Assembly (NCBI GenBank): GCA_032161045.1
Contig: JAVHTH010000001.1
Strand: one strand, 5' to 3'
Source of the DNA: Fervidibacter sinensis
Lineage (GTDB): Bacteria; Armatimonadota; Fervidibacteria; Fervidibacterales; Fervidibacteraceae
DNA: 64,000 nt
Notes under the pieces: model-generated
The model's input: only the letters and a program-made list of their open reading frames with translations
Database searches by the model: none
Told to the model about the DNA's origin: nothing
Translations under genes and position numbers: made by a program
Part shown: piece after piece, positions 26,970 through 35,909 of the stretch
Layout: each line of letters begins with the position of its first letter
How positions within the stretch are numbered: position 1 is the stretch's first letter

Positions 26970-27752
26970 ATGCCTTCGCCTTTCCCTGGCATGGACCCTT
27001 ACTTGGAAGCACCTGAAATTTGGGTGGATTTTCACAACAACCTCGCCAGTGAAATACAGGCAGTCCTGAACCGAGCATTGCCACGACGCTATATTGCCCG
27101 TCTCTCCCCTCGTGTAGTTTGTGAAATTGTGGAGACAGGTGAGTTGAGAGCCGTTCGTCCCGATGTGGCAGTCTACCGTCAGCCAACTGAACAAGGGACA
27201 ATTCAAACGGCGACATTTGTTTTGACCGCACCCGTTGAAAGTCGTGTGGCAATTGAAGAACCTGTTCGCCTTCACTCGGTTGAAATTTTGGAAGTTGGGA
27301 CGATGAAGTTGGTGACCGCAATAGAGATTCTATCGCCAGCCAACAAGCGTATAGGCAATAAGGCGCGAGATGAGTATTTGGAAAAACGACAGGAACTCTT
27401 AAGAGCGCCAGTGCACTTGATTGAAATTGACTTGTTGCGAAGTGGTGAACGAATGCCCCTTGAAACTCCTGTCCCCAAAGCAGCCTATTACATTGTCCTC
27501 AGCCGTCGCCAAAGACGCCCTATCGTTGAAGTTTGGCCGATCCAAATTTGGGAGAAACTGCCGATCATACCCGTTCCGCTTTTGCCACCGGATCCCGATG
27601 TTCCTCTTGACTTAAATTCTGTTGTTGCATCTGTTTACGAGCGGGGGGCATACGACCGAATCATTGACTACCGCCAACCACCACCTCCGCCTTTGACCGA
27701 TGAAGAAGCGCAGTGGATTGACAATTGGTTGAGAGAGAAAAATTTGCGGTGA
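26970..27752 (+). CDS. DUF4058 family protein, copy 2, 260 aa
   Basis: Tandem paralogue of the preceding gene, 28 bases downstream, with the same start MPSPFPGMDPYLEAPEIW, the central TAIEILSPANKRIGNKARDE and LIEIDLLRSGERMP, and C-terminal AYDRIIDYRQPPPPPLTDEE. Differences are spread through the N-terminal third after the identical opening, so similarity is not uniform. Presence of two diverging copies side by side, with another pair at 40.7-42.4 kb, suggests lineage-specific expansion. Function unknown. Confidence 0.85.
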   Translation: MPSPFPGMDPYLEAPEIWVDFHNNLASEIQAVLNRALPRRYIARLSPRVVCEIVETGELRAVRPDVAVYRQPTEQGTIQTATFVLTAPVESRVAIEEPVRLHSVEILEVGTMKLVTAIEILSPANKRIGNKARDEYLEKRQELLRAPVHLIEIDLLRSGERMPLETPVPKAAYYIVLSRRQRRPIVEVWPIQIWEKLPIIPVPLLPPDPDVPLDLNSVVASVYERGAYDRIIDYRQPPPPPLTDEEAQWIDNWLREKNLR

Positions 27753-27826
27753 ATCGGAAGATTTGCAATGCTAACACAAGTCAGCAGGGGTTCAAAAAGC
27801 CTAAACAGCAACGCGAGAAATTTATT

Positions 27827-27847
27827 GGCGGGATATAAAACCCCGCC
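27827..27847. repeat. Short GC-rich hairpin between convergent genes
   Basis: GGCGGG-ATATAAAAC-CCCGCC, itself inside a CGCGAG...CTCGCG outer pair, lies in the 128-base gap between the DUF4058 pair and the convergent propeller gene. It resembles the inner hairpin of the GTAGGGC elements and may serve as a bidirectional terminator. Confidence 0.5.
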
Positions 27848-27880
27848 TCGCGAAGAACAACCGATTTCGCTTCATGTGGA

Positions 27881-29257
27881 TCACTTCAACGGGACATACC
27901 TTCGCGCTCGTCCTAAACGAAGCAATGGGAGCAAATTGCTTGTTGGCTGAATTTGGGCTTTGCGTATTATGATTTGTGGTTGACCAGTCGCTGGGTCCTT
28001 CAACCAGTGCTCAAAAGCAATGAACAAATTGCTCCCCACCAAACTGCTCAGTGATGGATGGACACATGGGTCAAAGAGACCTATTGGCGGAAGTGGACCA
28101 GAAGGGAGATTGCGAACCAATAATGTTGACCAAATTGGTGTCAAAGTAGTCAGGTCAAACACATAGATGTCATCCACGCCGTTTCGGTCGGTTAGGCCGG
28201 GTATGACAATATCGCTGGCAGTCGTGTGAAATGCGATGAAACTCGCATCAGGACTAATCACAGGTGCTCCATTGACACCATTGTTGAGGCTAATCGGATT
28301 CAATCTTACCTGCGGGGATGCTTGTGAAAAGTCAACTTCGGCTAACCACACCCCAGCCTTGTTACCGTTAAAGGCTGTGTTTGCAGTAAACGCGACGAGT
28401 GCCCCATTAACAGGCTGGATTATCCCAATGACTGAAGGTGCCGAGAAAGCAACAGGAGATACAGCAACTGGTGGATCAGTCCAAACATTGTTCCGCCAGT
28501 CTTTGACGAAAAGCCCCCAAGATTTGGTTGACTGGTCATACACCTGATAAGCGATATAGGTGCCGCCAGTGTCAAGGCTCAACCCAACATAGGGGGAGGA
28601 AGTAACAGCAACAGCAAAAGTGGCAACTCTTGGTTGTCCGGTCACAGGGTCAGGTGGTTCATCATATACACCATTGCCATCTAAGTCCCTGTCGTGGATG
28701 TATACGATCCAAGGGGCTGACGAGGTCGGTGTCGCATAAACTGGAAGGGGATCAGGTGCCCCGTTACCGTCGGGGTCATGTAACCCTTGATCAAGGCTCA
28801 CGAATAACACCACTCGTCCGTTTTTGTTAACTCGTGGACACACACTGTGGTTAGCCGCAGGATTCCCACCAATAGCGCTAATCAACCTTTCCTCCCCTTT
28901 TTGCCGGTCATAAAGGTAGACTTGCAATGGAGTCCCATTACCGCCCCTCATGTAAACGATGTGCAAACCTTGGCTGACGCTGAAGTGAGGGCGGGCAGCA
29001 TCTTGAAATTGGCCCGGCAAAACAAGAGGTGTTCCGTTCAGAAACAATCTCATCCCTAATGTGGACATATTGTTCACGGGCATTTGGAAAATGTCAAGGG
29101 CAGGTTGTCCCATTGTGACAGGAATTGCCTGATAAAGCACCTCGCTTCCATCATCGCTAATGATAGGTAATCGGAAGTGAAACGCCTGTTGGGTTTGACC
29201 GGGCATGAGCATTAGGGCCGCTATGACGATAACGACCGAAACCAACCACATTCGCAT
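27881..29257 (-). CDS. Secreted TolB/WD40-like beta-propeller protein, 458 aa
   Basis: A signal peptide (MRMWLVSVVIVIAALMLMPG) precedes repeated four-strand units such as PIISDDGSEVLYQA, SVCPRVNKNGRVVLFVSLD, GLSLDTGGTYIAYQV and PVISPDASFIAFHT, the D-G-x-x-hydrophobic pattern of WD40-like PD40 blades. Two acidic segments (DPDGNGAPDP; DRDLDGNGVYDEP) look like calcium loops. It is a paralogue of the upstream gene, 150 bases away on the same strand. It probably binds or assembles at the surface; no enzyme motif is visible. Confidence 0.7.
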   Translation of the reverse strand: MRMWLVSVVIVIAALMLMPGQTQQAFHFRLPIISDDGSEVLYQAIPVTMGQPALDIFQMPVNNMSTLGMRLFLNGTPLVLPGQFQDAARPHFSVSQGLHIVYMRGGNGTPLQVYLYDRQKGEERLISAIGGNPAANHSVCPRVNKNGRVVLFVSLDQGLHDPDGNGAPDPLPVYATPTSSAPWIVYIHDRDLDGNGVYDEPPDPVTGQPRVATFAVAVTSSPYVGLSLDTGGTYIAYQVYDQSTKSWGLFVKDWRNNVWTDPPVAVSPVAFSAPSVIGIIQPVNGALVAFTANTAFNGNKAGVWLAEVDFSQASPQVRLNPISLNNGVNGAPVISPDASFIAFHTTASDIVIPGLTDRNGVDDIYVFDLTTLTPIWSTLLVRNLPSGPLPPIGLFDPCVHPSLSSLVGSNLFIAFEHWLKDPATGQPQIIIRKAQIQPTSNLLPLLRLGRARRYVPLK

Positions 29258-29406
29258 CTACATTGCACCTCCTGAGTAAGGTTATCCCATATCTTTATGC
29301 CACTTCTTCAGGCAAGGTTTTGATGACTTAACCTTGCCGATTTCTTCTCCGATCCATTTGGTGCGCAAGTCGTCGCCTGTAAGTCGGCACAGTTTGAAAC
29401 TATGTC

Positions 29407-31020
29407 CTACGGCAACGGCACGGTCGCAAGGTAAATATCCCAGAGCCCATTATTGTCGTTTGGGTCAAAGGCTGCAAGGCTTTGGAAGACGACGAAAAGT
29501 TGCCTGCCGTTAGCGAAACTCACTGTCGGCATCAAACTTGCCCCAAGTGGAAGCCTGAAAGTGTTGTTGGCGGTGAGTTCCAGCGAGACAGGCAAACCCT
29601 TCGGTTTTGCCCATTGTGGTCCTGATGGCACAATGTGCCACAAGTTAACATCGTCGTTGGCAAAATCAAACCGAGCCACAAAGATGTTTGGCACGCCTCG
29701 GTAGAAGTTGACTTTGCTTTGCGGGTCAAGGGCAGCGCTTGTTAAGTCAATCAAATTGCTCGTCCATGAGTGAAAGGCGACATATGCGACATTGGGATTT
29801 TGCGGGTCAACATCAGCACCATCTACTACAGTAGCAGCGCCCCACCAATCGCTGTAACCCCAGCCTGCTGAACCATCGGAAACGCCTGCTTGAAAAGGCA
29901 GTTGTAAACCGCTAAGGCGAAGTTCACGACCATCGGTTAACCTACGAACAACCAAATCCATCGTCGCTTGCGGGAAGAACTCAGGTGAATCTTCGTCAAC
30001 CAGACCATCGTTATCGTTGTCCGCACCGTCAACAGGGTCTTCGTTAACTTGTCCGTCTCCGTCGTTATCAATTTGCGTCGGCGACAAGTAGGCAAGATAC
30101 GAACCGTCGTCACTCAGGGAAGGGGCAAAGGCATTGTCAATACTAAGTGCCACTCCACTTTGCCAATCTCGGACGACAATACGCCAGCGCTCATCAGGAT
30201 TGACAGGGTTCATGGGGGTGGAATAGGCAATAAAACGACCATTAGCACTGATATGCACTGAACTTACTGGGACAAGGTTGTTGGCATCGTCATAACTTGC
30301 AAGGCGCGTCGTCGTTGAACCAATCCCCGCTTCATCAAAAATCCCGTTGCCATCTGCATCCCTGTCGTGAACGAGAACGAGCCAAAAGCCGGAAGCATTA
30401 TTTGGTGGGGGAGGAACATGCTCAGCAACTCCATCGCCATTTTCGTCAACGATGTTTAAGGCACTTGTTTGCGGTGGGGTTTGTAGATCAGGCAGCCACT
30501 CTGCCAAAAACACTACAATGCGACCGTTGGCGCTGATGTAAACTGGAACGCAATTACCTAAACTTGCTGTGTAGGTGTCCCGGGCTGAATCACCATCAGT
30601 ATCGCTCCACAAAACACTGATTGGTAAAATCCGGTTTTGAGTTCGGTCAAGGACATAAACTTGCTGCTTGTTGCCTGTGCTATTTAAGCCACCATAGGGT
30701 TGCAATGATGCAAAAGCGATGTGGTTACCATCAGCGCTGATGACGGGATGGAGACCGAGCAAAGGTGTGTTTGTGTTAGGGATAGGCACAAAGTCAGATC
30801 GCCATTGATTTGTATTCGGATCAAAGGCAGCCAGCCAAATTTGCGCTTTATCCCCGCTGCCGACTTGAAAAACGACGATGCTTCCATCAGCAGTTACGGA
30901 AGGGAAACGGCTATCTTGGTTGCCTACTGGTCGCGAAAGCCACTGGATTGTTAATGGCGGTTGAGCCCCACTCGCCACTATTGTTGTTGTCAATGCAAGA
31001 ATTGTCAGCCACCATCGCAT
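29407..31020 (-). CDS. Secreted beta-propeller protein with Asp-rich calcium-loop module, 537 aa
   Basis: Signal peptide MRWWLTILALTTTIVASGAQ, then PD40-type blades (RFPSVTADGSIVVFQV, HPVISADGNHIAFAS, VYISANGRIVVFLA, SVHISANGRFIAYST, PSLSDDGSYLAYLS). Residues about 318-345 hold a DNDGDGQVNEDP ... DNDNDGLVDED block, like thrombospondin type-3 calcium loops, and the same block occurs in three of the four pseudopilin-like proteins upstream. It lies 38 bases after the 1301-residue gene and is probably co-transcribed with it. Role unknown; a surface partner of the pilus-like proteins is inference. Confidence 0.72.
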   Translation of the reverse strand: MRWWLTILALTTTIVASGAQPPLTIQWLSRPVGNQDSRFPSVTADGSIVVFQVGSGDKAQIWLAAFDPNTNQWRSDFVPIPNTNTPLLGLHPVISADGNHIAFASLQPYGGLNSTGNKQQVYVLDRTQNRILPISVLWSDTDGDSARDTYTASLGNCVPVYISANGRIVVFLAEWLPDLQTPPQTSALNIVDENGDGVAEHVPPPPNNASGFWLVLVHDRDADGNGIFDEAGIGSTTTRLASYDDANNLVPVSSVHISANGRFIAYSTPMNPVNPDERWRIVVRDWQSGVALSIDNAFAPSLSDDGSYLAYLSPTQIDNDGDGQVNEDPVDGADNDNDGLVDEDSPEFFPQATMDLVVRRLTDGRELRLSGLQLPFQAGVSDGSAGWGYSDWWGAATVVDGADVDPQNPNVAYVAFHSWTSNLIDLTSAALDPQSKVNFYRGVPNIFVARFDFANDDVNLWHIVPSGPQWAKPKGLPVSLELTANNTFRLPLGASLMPTVSFANGRQLFVVFQSLAAFDPNDNNGLWDIYLATVPLP

Positions 31021-31058
31021 ATTCAGTCACCTCAGCAAATTCACCCTGAAAGTTTTGG

Positions 31059-34000
31059 CTAATCTTCTCCTACTTGTTGCTGGAACACGGCAAAGAAGCC
31101 GGGACTGAGCCTCAAGTTGGGGACAAGGTGAGTTCGGTAAAATCTGGGCACAACACTGCCGCCCAAATTGAGGACACCTTGAGCATTGACATCAGCAAAC
31201 CTGTATGACCAAATCAACGAAGACGCAAACATTGCTCTTGGAACTTCCACGAAAACGGGCGGGACTGGTCGCTGCAAGTTCAACAGGTCCGCCAATCTAT
31301 TGTTCGGGTCTAAATCAGCCCAGTAAGGCAAGGCGGCTTTGTCTAAGGCGGATTCAAAGGAGAAACGAACCGCATCAGGTTGAATTGGGAAGTTCAAATT
31401 GGCAATTTGAGTTGCCAACCGCCACAGGATCGTTTGAGGTGTCACCCGAGTGATTATTTGCCCGGCAATAATTGGGATTGACTGGGCGATAAGTTGGGGA
31501 CGCAAATTATTGGGAATTTGCCAAGTCGGGTCATTGGGGTCAAGGAACAAAGTCAAGCGAACGCTGTTGTGCCGCAGGTAGTAAAGCGACCACTGCCGTT
31601 GCAAAACCCTGAAGTTGTCCTGCCATTGTTGCTGCGTGCTTGAAACAAGTTGTTGCCACGAAGGATGGGCAGTTGGGTCAAAGTAGTCGGGGGCGAGAAC
31701 GAAGAGTGTGCCCCTTTCGGCATGAATGGTTTGGGCGAGGATAAAGAATGGACTTGGGACGGGTGAACGGGGGTCAGGCGAAATTTGCCAAATCGGTCGT
31801 GGGATTCCATGGTCGTCGTAAAGGGCAAGTTTGATGCCTGCGAGTTCGTAGTGAACGGGCGTTCGCCCCTGTGGAATGACTTCGCCCGCAACCGGACTGG
31901 TGACAGTAATGCGCATCAGTTGCATTGACAACCACAAATCAATGGTCGTTACCTGTCCGTCATTATCCCTGTCCACCAATAAGCCCGGAGCATTGTAAGG
32001 AATGGGCAAATCCAAAATACCCCATTCTTTCACTGTTGTCGGGTCGTTAGGGTTAATTTGCCTACCATCGCCTTGATACCAACGAGATGCACTGGGGAAA
32101 GTTCGCATCGGTTCGCCCGGACCGTAGAGTCGGAAGCGAGGCTCACCGGTGTCAAGTTGACCGTTCAAATTTTCGTCAAACCAAATTTCAACTTGAAGGT
32201 TGGTCCAAGGGTTGCGGGTAGATAGCCAATTTGCCGGGTTGTTCGGGTCTTGAACTGCAGCCATGCCCCGGTGGAGCAAAACCAATCTAAGCGTCCAAGT
32301 GCCTGAGAGTAAGCGGGAGAAGTTTGCCGTCAAGTCTTGACTTAATGGTAAGTTTGAACCGGTCAATGCGAAAATCACTTGCGATGTCAAGGGGTTACCG
32401 CCTGCATCAACACCGTCCACGAGCCTGTCACCGTTGTTGTCCTGAGGCACAGGGAAGACGAGCCCTGTCACTCCGCCACCAAGCCAATCGGAGAAGTGCC
32501 TTAGGTAAGTGTGGTGAGTGTTGGGCAGGGGGTAATGGATGCCTTGAAGACCTTGGATGTTGCCAGTGACGGAAAAGACTTTTAAGCGAGGCAAGAGAGT
32601 CGCTCTATCTACAAGAGCATTCAAGCCATCTGAAGGAATAGGTGTTCGTGCAGCAGCGAGATTGACGCAAACATTCCGTCCTGCCAAAAGTTCAATAGTT
32701 GCGTTGCTCGTGACTGGGTGCAGTGGACCTTCAATGTAGATGGTTTCGGGCGTGATGATTTTCACGCTGACAGCAACTTGCCCACTTACTCTGATGTTAC
32801 CTTCAGCAACTATGACTATCTGCGGAATTTGACCGTTGATTTGAGCAGTATGAGGTGGGTCCTCGTCCACGAGACCATCATTATCGTCATCGCTGAAGTT
32901 CACTGGGTCTTCCATCGTTCTGCCGTCTCCGTCTGCATCGCCAAATCTCCCATCGCCATCGGCATCAAACTGACCAAGTTGAACCAAGTCAACAAAAACG
33001 AGCCGAATGCTTTCATTCTCGGGGGTGTTCGGGTCATCGGTAAAGGGCATGCCATTAGGGTATCGGAACGGTTGTCCGTCGTGGCGAATGAGCCAAGTTC
33101 GTTGGATCAACTGCTGGGGATTTTGAGGATTGAGCACGACTTCAAACCGAACTTCAACGCCCGGTGGAACATAAAGGTTGGGGGCTGCCATTCGCCAGTT
33201 GGCTGGTTGATTGAATTCCAACAAGTTGCGCTCGGTGGGAACGAGGACATTGTTGTCTTGCAACCAACCGCTATCAACCTGAGTGCGGCGAGGGTGCAGG
33301 GTCCAAACGAGAGGATTGTTGGGGTCATAAACCACTTGCGGCGGTTTGACAACCCAGTCAAAGACTTGGGCTAATTCTGGGCGATAGTTACCAACATTGT
33401 CAACAAAAACCTGTGGGTCTGGGAAATTGTCACCGTCAATATCGGGTGCATCGGTTGGGTCAACGAATTGACGATCGGCATTGTTGTCAATATAGATGCC
33501 CCGGAACACAAGCAAGTTAGTGTCATTGCGGACGGTGTAGAAGGGTGGAAGAGCATTTGGGTCACTTGGTGCAAGGACATTGAGAGCAGGTGGAACAGAG
33601 AAGTAGCCAAAATGGGATGCGGGTGGTGCTGCATCTCGGGTTTGAGCGAGGTAAAAGCCTATGTCAAAGGACGGCACCGTCCTTGGCTTAGTTCTGCGTG
33701 GGAAGTTGAAGACCCAACGGACGGGCAAAATTCCGCCAAGCCGTTCCCATCCGTCCATGTAACGAGGGACACCACCGATTGGAAAGAGCCAAAAACCGTT
33801 GCCCGGCGGGGTTCCGAAGTTTGACGGGACAGCACCGTTGAGGAACGCAGCAACCCCGCTCGGAACAAAATGGTCTGATTGGTCGTAAACCAAGACAATC
33901 GCCGGTGGATCTTCATCAATTCGCCCATCGTTGTCGTTGTCTTGTCCATCCAAAGGGTCTTCACCGACTAATAAGTCTCCATCGTCGTCCGAGTGCTGTA

Positions 34001-34964
34001 TGCGCCTTGAAACTTCCACCAAAGGTGCTGCACCGTTGAAAAAGTTGGTGACTTGCAATGCGTTCACACCATACCAAAGCAAGTCACTGTTGGCTCGTAT
34101 CGTGCTGGTGAAAACGAAAGTTGTATCGTTGACGGGCAAGCGGGATGGGCTTAACCATGCCCTCAACCTAAGCCAGTTGAGCCGCTGCGGGTCGGTGACA
34201 GGTGGCAGCGTTATTGCTAATGGGTCACGCTCAGCGTTGAGCCATATCCAGCGATTGACAGAAGGGTCAAGTTGAAGTGACCAGTTTAGTCTTTGCCCCA
34301 ACCGAACGAAGTAGCCAGTGTATTCCGCTTGGTTCGGATTCCCGTTATCGTCAATTCCTACCCGCAAGAGCAATGGGTCTTGGTCATCTCCATCTGCAGT
34401 CACCCAAATCCAGTCTGTGGGCAAGGGTTTGTATGCGACGAGTCGGCGAAAGACAGGGCTATTGGGAGCGGGGCGACCTATGCTGATGATTTTGATGACT
34501 TGTTGCTCCGGGACATATTTAACCTTCAGCAAAAATGCCCCGCCTGCTCCTTGTATCCTTCCCAGTAGGTCAGTGATCTGCCTTGCCGCATATTTGCCAT
34601 ACCAGTCATTGTCTTTGTCAGGGCGGTGCCAACCTCGTGAGCGTTCAAATTCGTCAAACGCCACCATGACCGATGGACGCCAATCTGCACCCTTTTCTGT
34701 CAATTGCCTGTCCGCAAACAGAAGTCCCGCGCGAGCCAACAAGAATGCTTCTTCTTCCTGCCTCGCCCTTTGTGACAGGTTCATTGAACTTTGCACGAAC
34801 AAGATGAAACCTGCGCCAACGGCGGCGACGACGAACATGACGAGTGTTGCCAAAAGAACAGCCTGACCGCGACGGGAGTAACGAGTAAAGCGCAATGCGC
34901 AGTTTGACCTACTTGTCGCTTTCCAGAACTTCACGCAATTGCACATTACGCCTTCACGCTTCAT
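31059..34964 (-). CDS. Very large membrane-anchored pseudopilin-associated protein (PilX-like start), 1301 aa
   Basis: ATG 34964 follows GTTAGGTAAAAGC, overlapping nothing and 4 bases past the upstream stop. After RRGQAVLLATLVMFVVAAVG (N-terminal helix, residues about 32-60) comes SSMNLSQRARQEEEAFLLA, the arrangement seen in PilX/GspK-like minor pseudopilins. A beta-rich body of 1200 residues follows, with three Asp-rich loops (DDDGDLLVGED, DNDNDGRIDED, DADGDGRFGDADGDGRTMED) and a middle region (QIVIVAEGNIRVSGQVAVSV ... IELLAGRNVCVNL) typical of repetitive beta-solenoid proteins. It has no prepilin cleavage glycine-phenylalanine pair. Likely surface-exposed and part of a pseudopilus tip or adhesin. 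Confidence 0.65.
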   Translation of the reverse strand: MKREGVMCNCVKFWKATSRSNCALRFTRYSRRGQAVLLATLVMFVVAAVGAGFILFVQSSMNLSQRARQEEEAFLLARAGLLFADRQLTEKGADWRPSVMVAFDEFERSRGWHRPDKDNDWYGKYAARQITDLLGRIQGAGGAFLLKVKYVPEQQVIKIISIGRPAPNSPVFRRLVAYKPLPTDWIWVTADGDDQDPLLLRVGIDDNGNPNQAEYTGYFVRLGQRLNWSLQLDPSVNRWIWLNAERDPLAITLPPVTDPQRLNWLRLRAWLSPSRLPVNDTTFVFTSTIRANSDLLWYGVNALQVTNFFNGAAPLVEVSRRIQHSDDDGDLLVGEDPLDGQDNDNDGRIDEDPPAIVLVYDQSDHFVPSGVAAFLNGAVPSNFGTPPGNGFWLFPIGGVPRYMDGWERLGGILPVRWVFNFPRRTKPRTVPSFDIGFYLAQTRDAAPPASHFGYFSVPPALNVLAPSDPNALPPFYTVRNDTNLLVFRGIYIDNNADRQFVDPTDAPDIDGDNFPDPQVFVDNVGNYRPELAQVFDWVVKPPQVVYDPNNPLVWTLHPRRTQVDSGWLQDNNVLVPTERNLLEFNQPANWRMAAPNLYVPPGVEVRFEVVLNPQNPQQLIQRTWLIRHDGQPFRYPNGMPFTDDPNTPENESIRLVFVDLVQLGQFDADGDGRFGDADGDGRTMEDPVNFSDDDNDGLVDEDPPHTAQINGQIPQIVIVAEGNIRVSGQVAVSVKIITPETIYIEGPLHPVTSNATIELLAGRNVCVNLAAARTPIPSDGLNALVDRATLLPRLKVFSVTGNIQGLQGIHYPLPNTHHTYLRHFSDWLGGGVTGLVFPVPQDNNGDRLVDGVDAGGNPLTSQVIFALTGSNLPLSQDLTANFSRLLSGTWTLRLVLLHRGMAAVQDPNNPANWLSTRNPWTNLQVEIWFDENLNGQLDTGEPRFRLYGPGEPMRTFPSASRWYQGDGRQINPNDPTTVKEWGILDLPIPYNAPGLLVDRDNDGQVTTIDLWLSMQLMRITVTSPVAGEVIPQGRTPVHYELAGIKLALYDDHGIPRPIWQISPDPRSPVPSPFFILAQTIHAERGTLFVLAPDYFDPTAHPSWQQLVSSTQQQWQDNFRVLQRQWSLYYLRHNSVRLTLFLDPNDPTWQIPNNLRPQLIAQSIPIIAGQIITRVTPQTILWRLATQIANLNFPIQPDAVRFSFESALDKAALPYWADLDPNNRLADLLNLQRPVPPVFVEVPRAMFASSLIWSYRFADVNAQGVLNLGGSVVPRFYRTHLVPNLRLSPGFFAVFQQQVGED

Positions 34965-34968
34965 GCTT

Positions 34969-35898
34969 TTACCTAACATTTGGCAACACCACCCTGACTC
35001 GGCGTCGGATGAACAGTGACGGGACATCAGTTTCGTTCGGATTACCGCCCTTGATACGGGCGCCCGGCGTCGGCTGTCTTATGGTCAACTCAATGACGAC
35101 TGCAACTGGCTTGCGAAGTCTTGGATCCTGAGCCGGGCGACGCTCAACGGTGAAGCGCAAGTCAGAAACATCCATGTCAGCAGGAGTTAAAGCGTTGTGC
35201 GAAACAAGTTGATTTCCCAATTGCTCCAAGTTCGGCAACAACCACGCACCTTGAACAATCCAACGACCTTGTTGATCTTGTTGGGTCGGTTCAGGGTCAT
35301 TGTTAGGGTTGGGAGTCCATTGGGCGCGGAAAATTTGCCTTCGGTTAGCAGGCTGAAGCGCATCCATGTATTGGTAGGGTCTTGTCGGGTCAGCACGGCG
35401 CAAATAGTAAGTGATGACTTGGTAACTCCACCTTGTCGGTGGGGCTGTGACTTGCTCTTCATCTGGGAAACGAGCAATGAAGTCAAGCCGCGAAAATGTA
35501 TCATCATCGTTCGGGCTATCATCTTCATCAAGAAGGTTCAAAGGCTGTCCATTGGCGCTCACCCGCTCTTGAGGCAAAACATCCACTGCCTGCGTCAACT
35601 CACGAACCATCCACTCAAGAGCAAAGTCAGCAGCGTTCTGCAAGTTTGCCATGATACGCCCTCTGCGAGCGTTGTCAAAGGCTTGGGTCATAGGAATGAA
35701 AAGCAAAGTGAACATGATTGACAGGATTGCGATGGCGACGAGAAGTTCGGTGAGCGTAAAAGCGTGCACGCGTGTAGGCGTGTAAGCGTGCGAGCGTGCA
35801 GGCGTGCAAGCGTGTGAGCATTTGTGCGTGCGAAATTGCCATCCCTTCATTGTCGCCTCTATTCTCTTTTCCGCCTTTTCAACCTGTCTCATTGTCAT
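34969..35898 (-). CDS. Prepilin-type minor pseudopilin with repeat-encoded leader, about 309 aa
   Basis: A type IV prepilin signal, HAFTLTELLVAIAILSIMFT, is present with Ala rather than Gly before Phe. The leader just before it, about 25 residues rich in His, Cys, Ala, Pro, Thr and Arg (KCSHACTPARSHAYTPTRVHA), is encoded by an 8-base tandem repeat (35757-35832). The C-terminal half is a pilin-like beta domain. The start is uncertain: ATG 35898 after GAGGCGAACGAAG, or ATG 35850 after GAGGCGACA, which would give a leader of about 31 residues. Part of a four-gene pseudopilin block. Confidence 0.7.
   Translation of the reverse strand: MTMRQVEKAEKRIEATMKGWQFRTHKCSHACTPARSHAYTPTRVHAFTLTELLVAIAILSIMFTLLFIPMTQAFDNARRGRIMANLQNAADFALEWMVRELTQAVDVLPQERVSANGQPLNLLDEDDSPNDDDTFSRLDFIARFPDEEQVTAPPTRWSYQVITYYLRRADPTRPYQYMDALQPANRRQIFRAQWTPNPNNDPEPTQQDQQGRWIVQGAWLLPNLEQLGNQLVSHNALTPADMDVSDLRFTVERRPAQDPRLRKPVAVVIELTIRQPTPGARIKGGNPNETDVPSLFIRRRVRVVLPNVR
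35757..35832 (-). repeat. 8-base degenerate tandem repeat inside a pseudopilin leader
   Basis: On the minus strand the sequence reads as successive octamers of the form YRCACGCY (CACACGCT, TGCACGCC, TGCACGCT, CGCACGCT, TACACGCC, TACACGCG, TGCACGCT), ending at TTTACGCTCACCGAA, which encodes the FTLTE of the prepilin signal. Eight bases is not a multiple of three, so each unit changes the codons and yields a non-repeating protein. Confidence 0.75.
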
Positions 35899-35909
35899 CT
35901 TCGTTCGCC

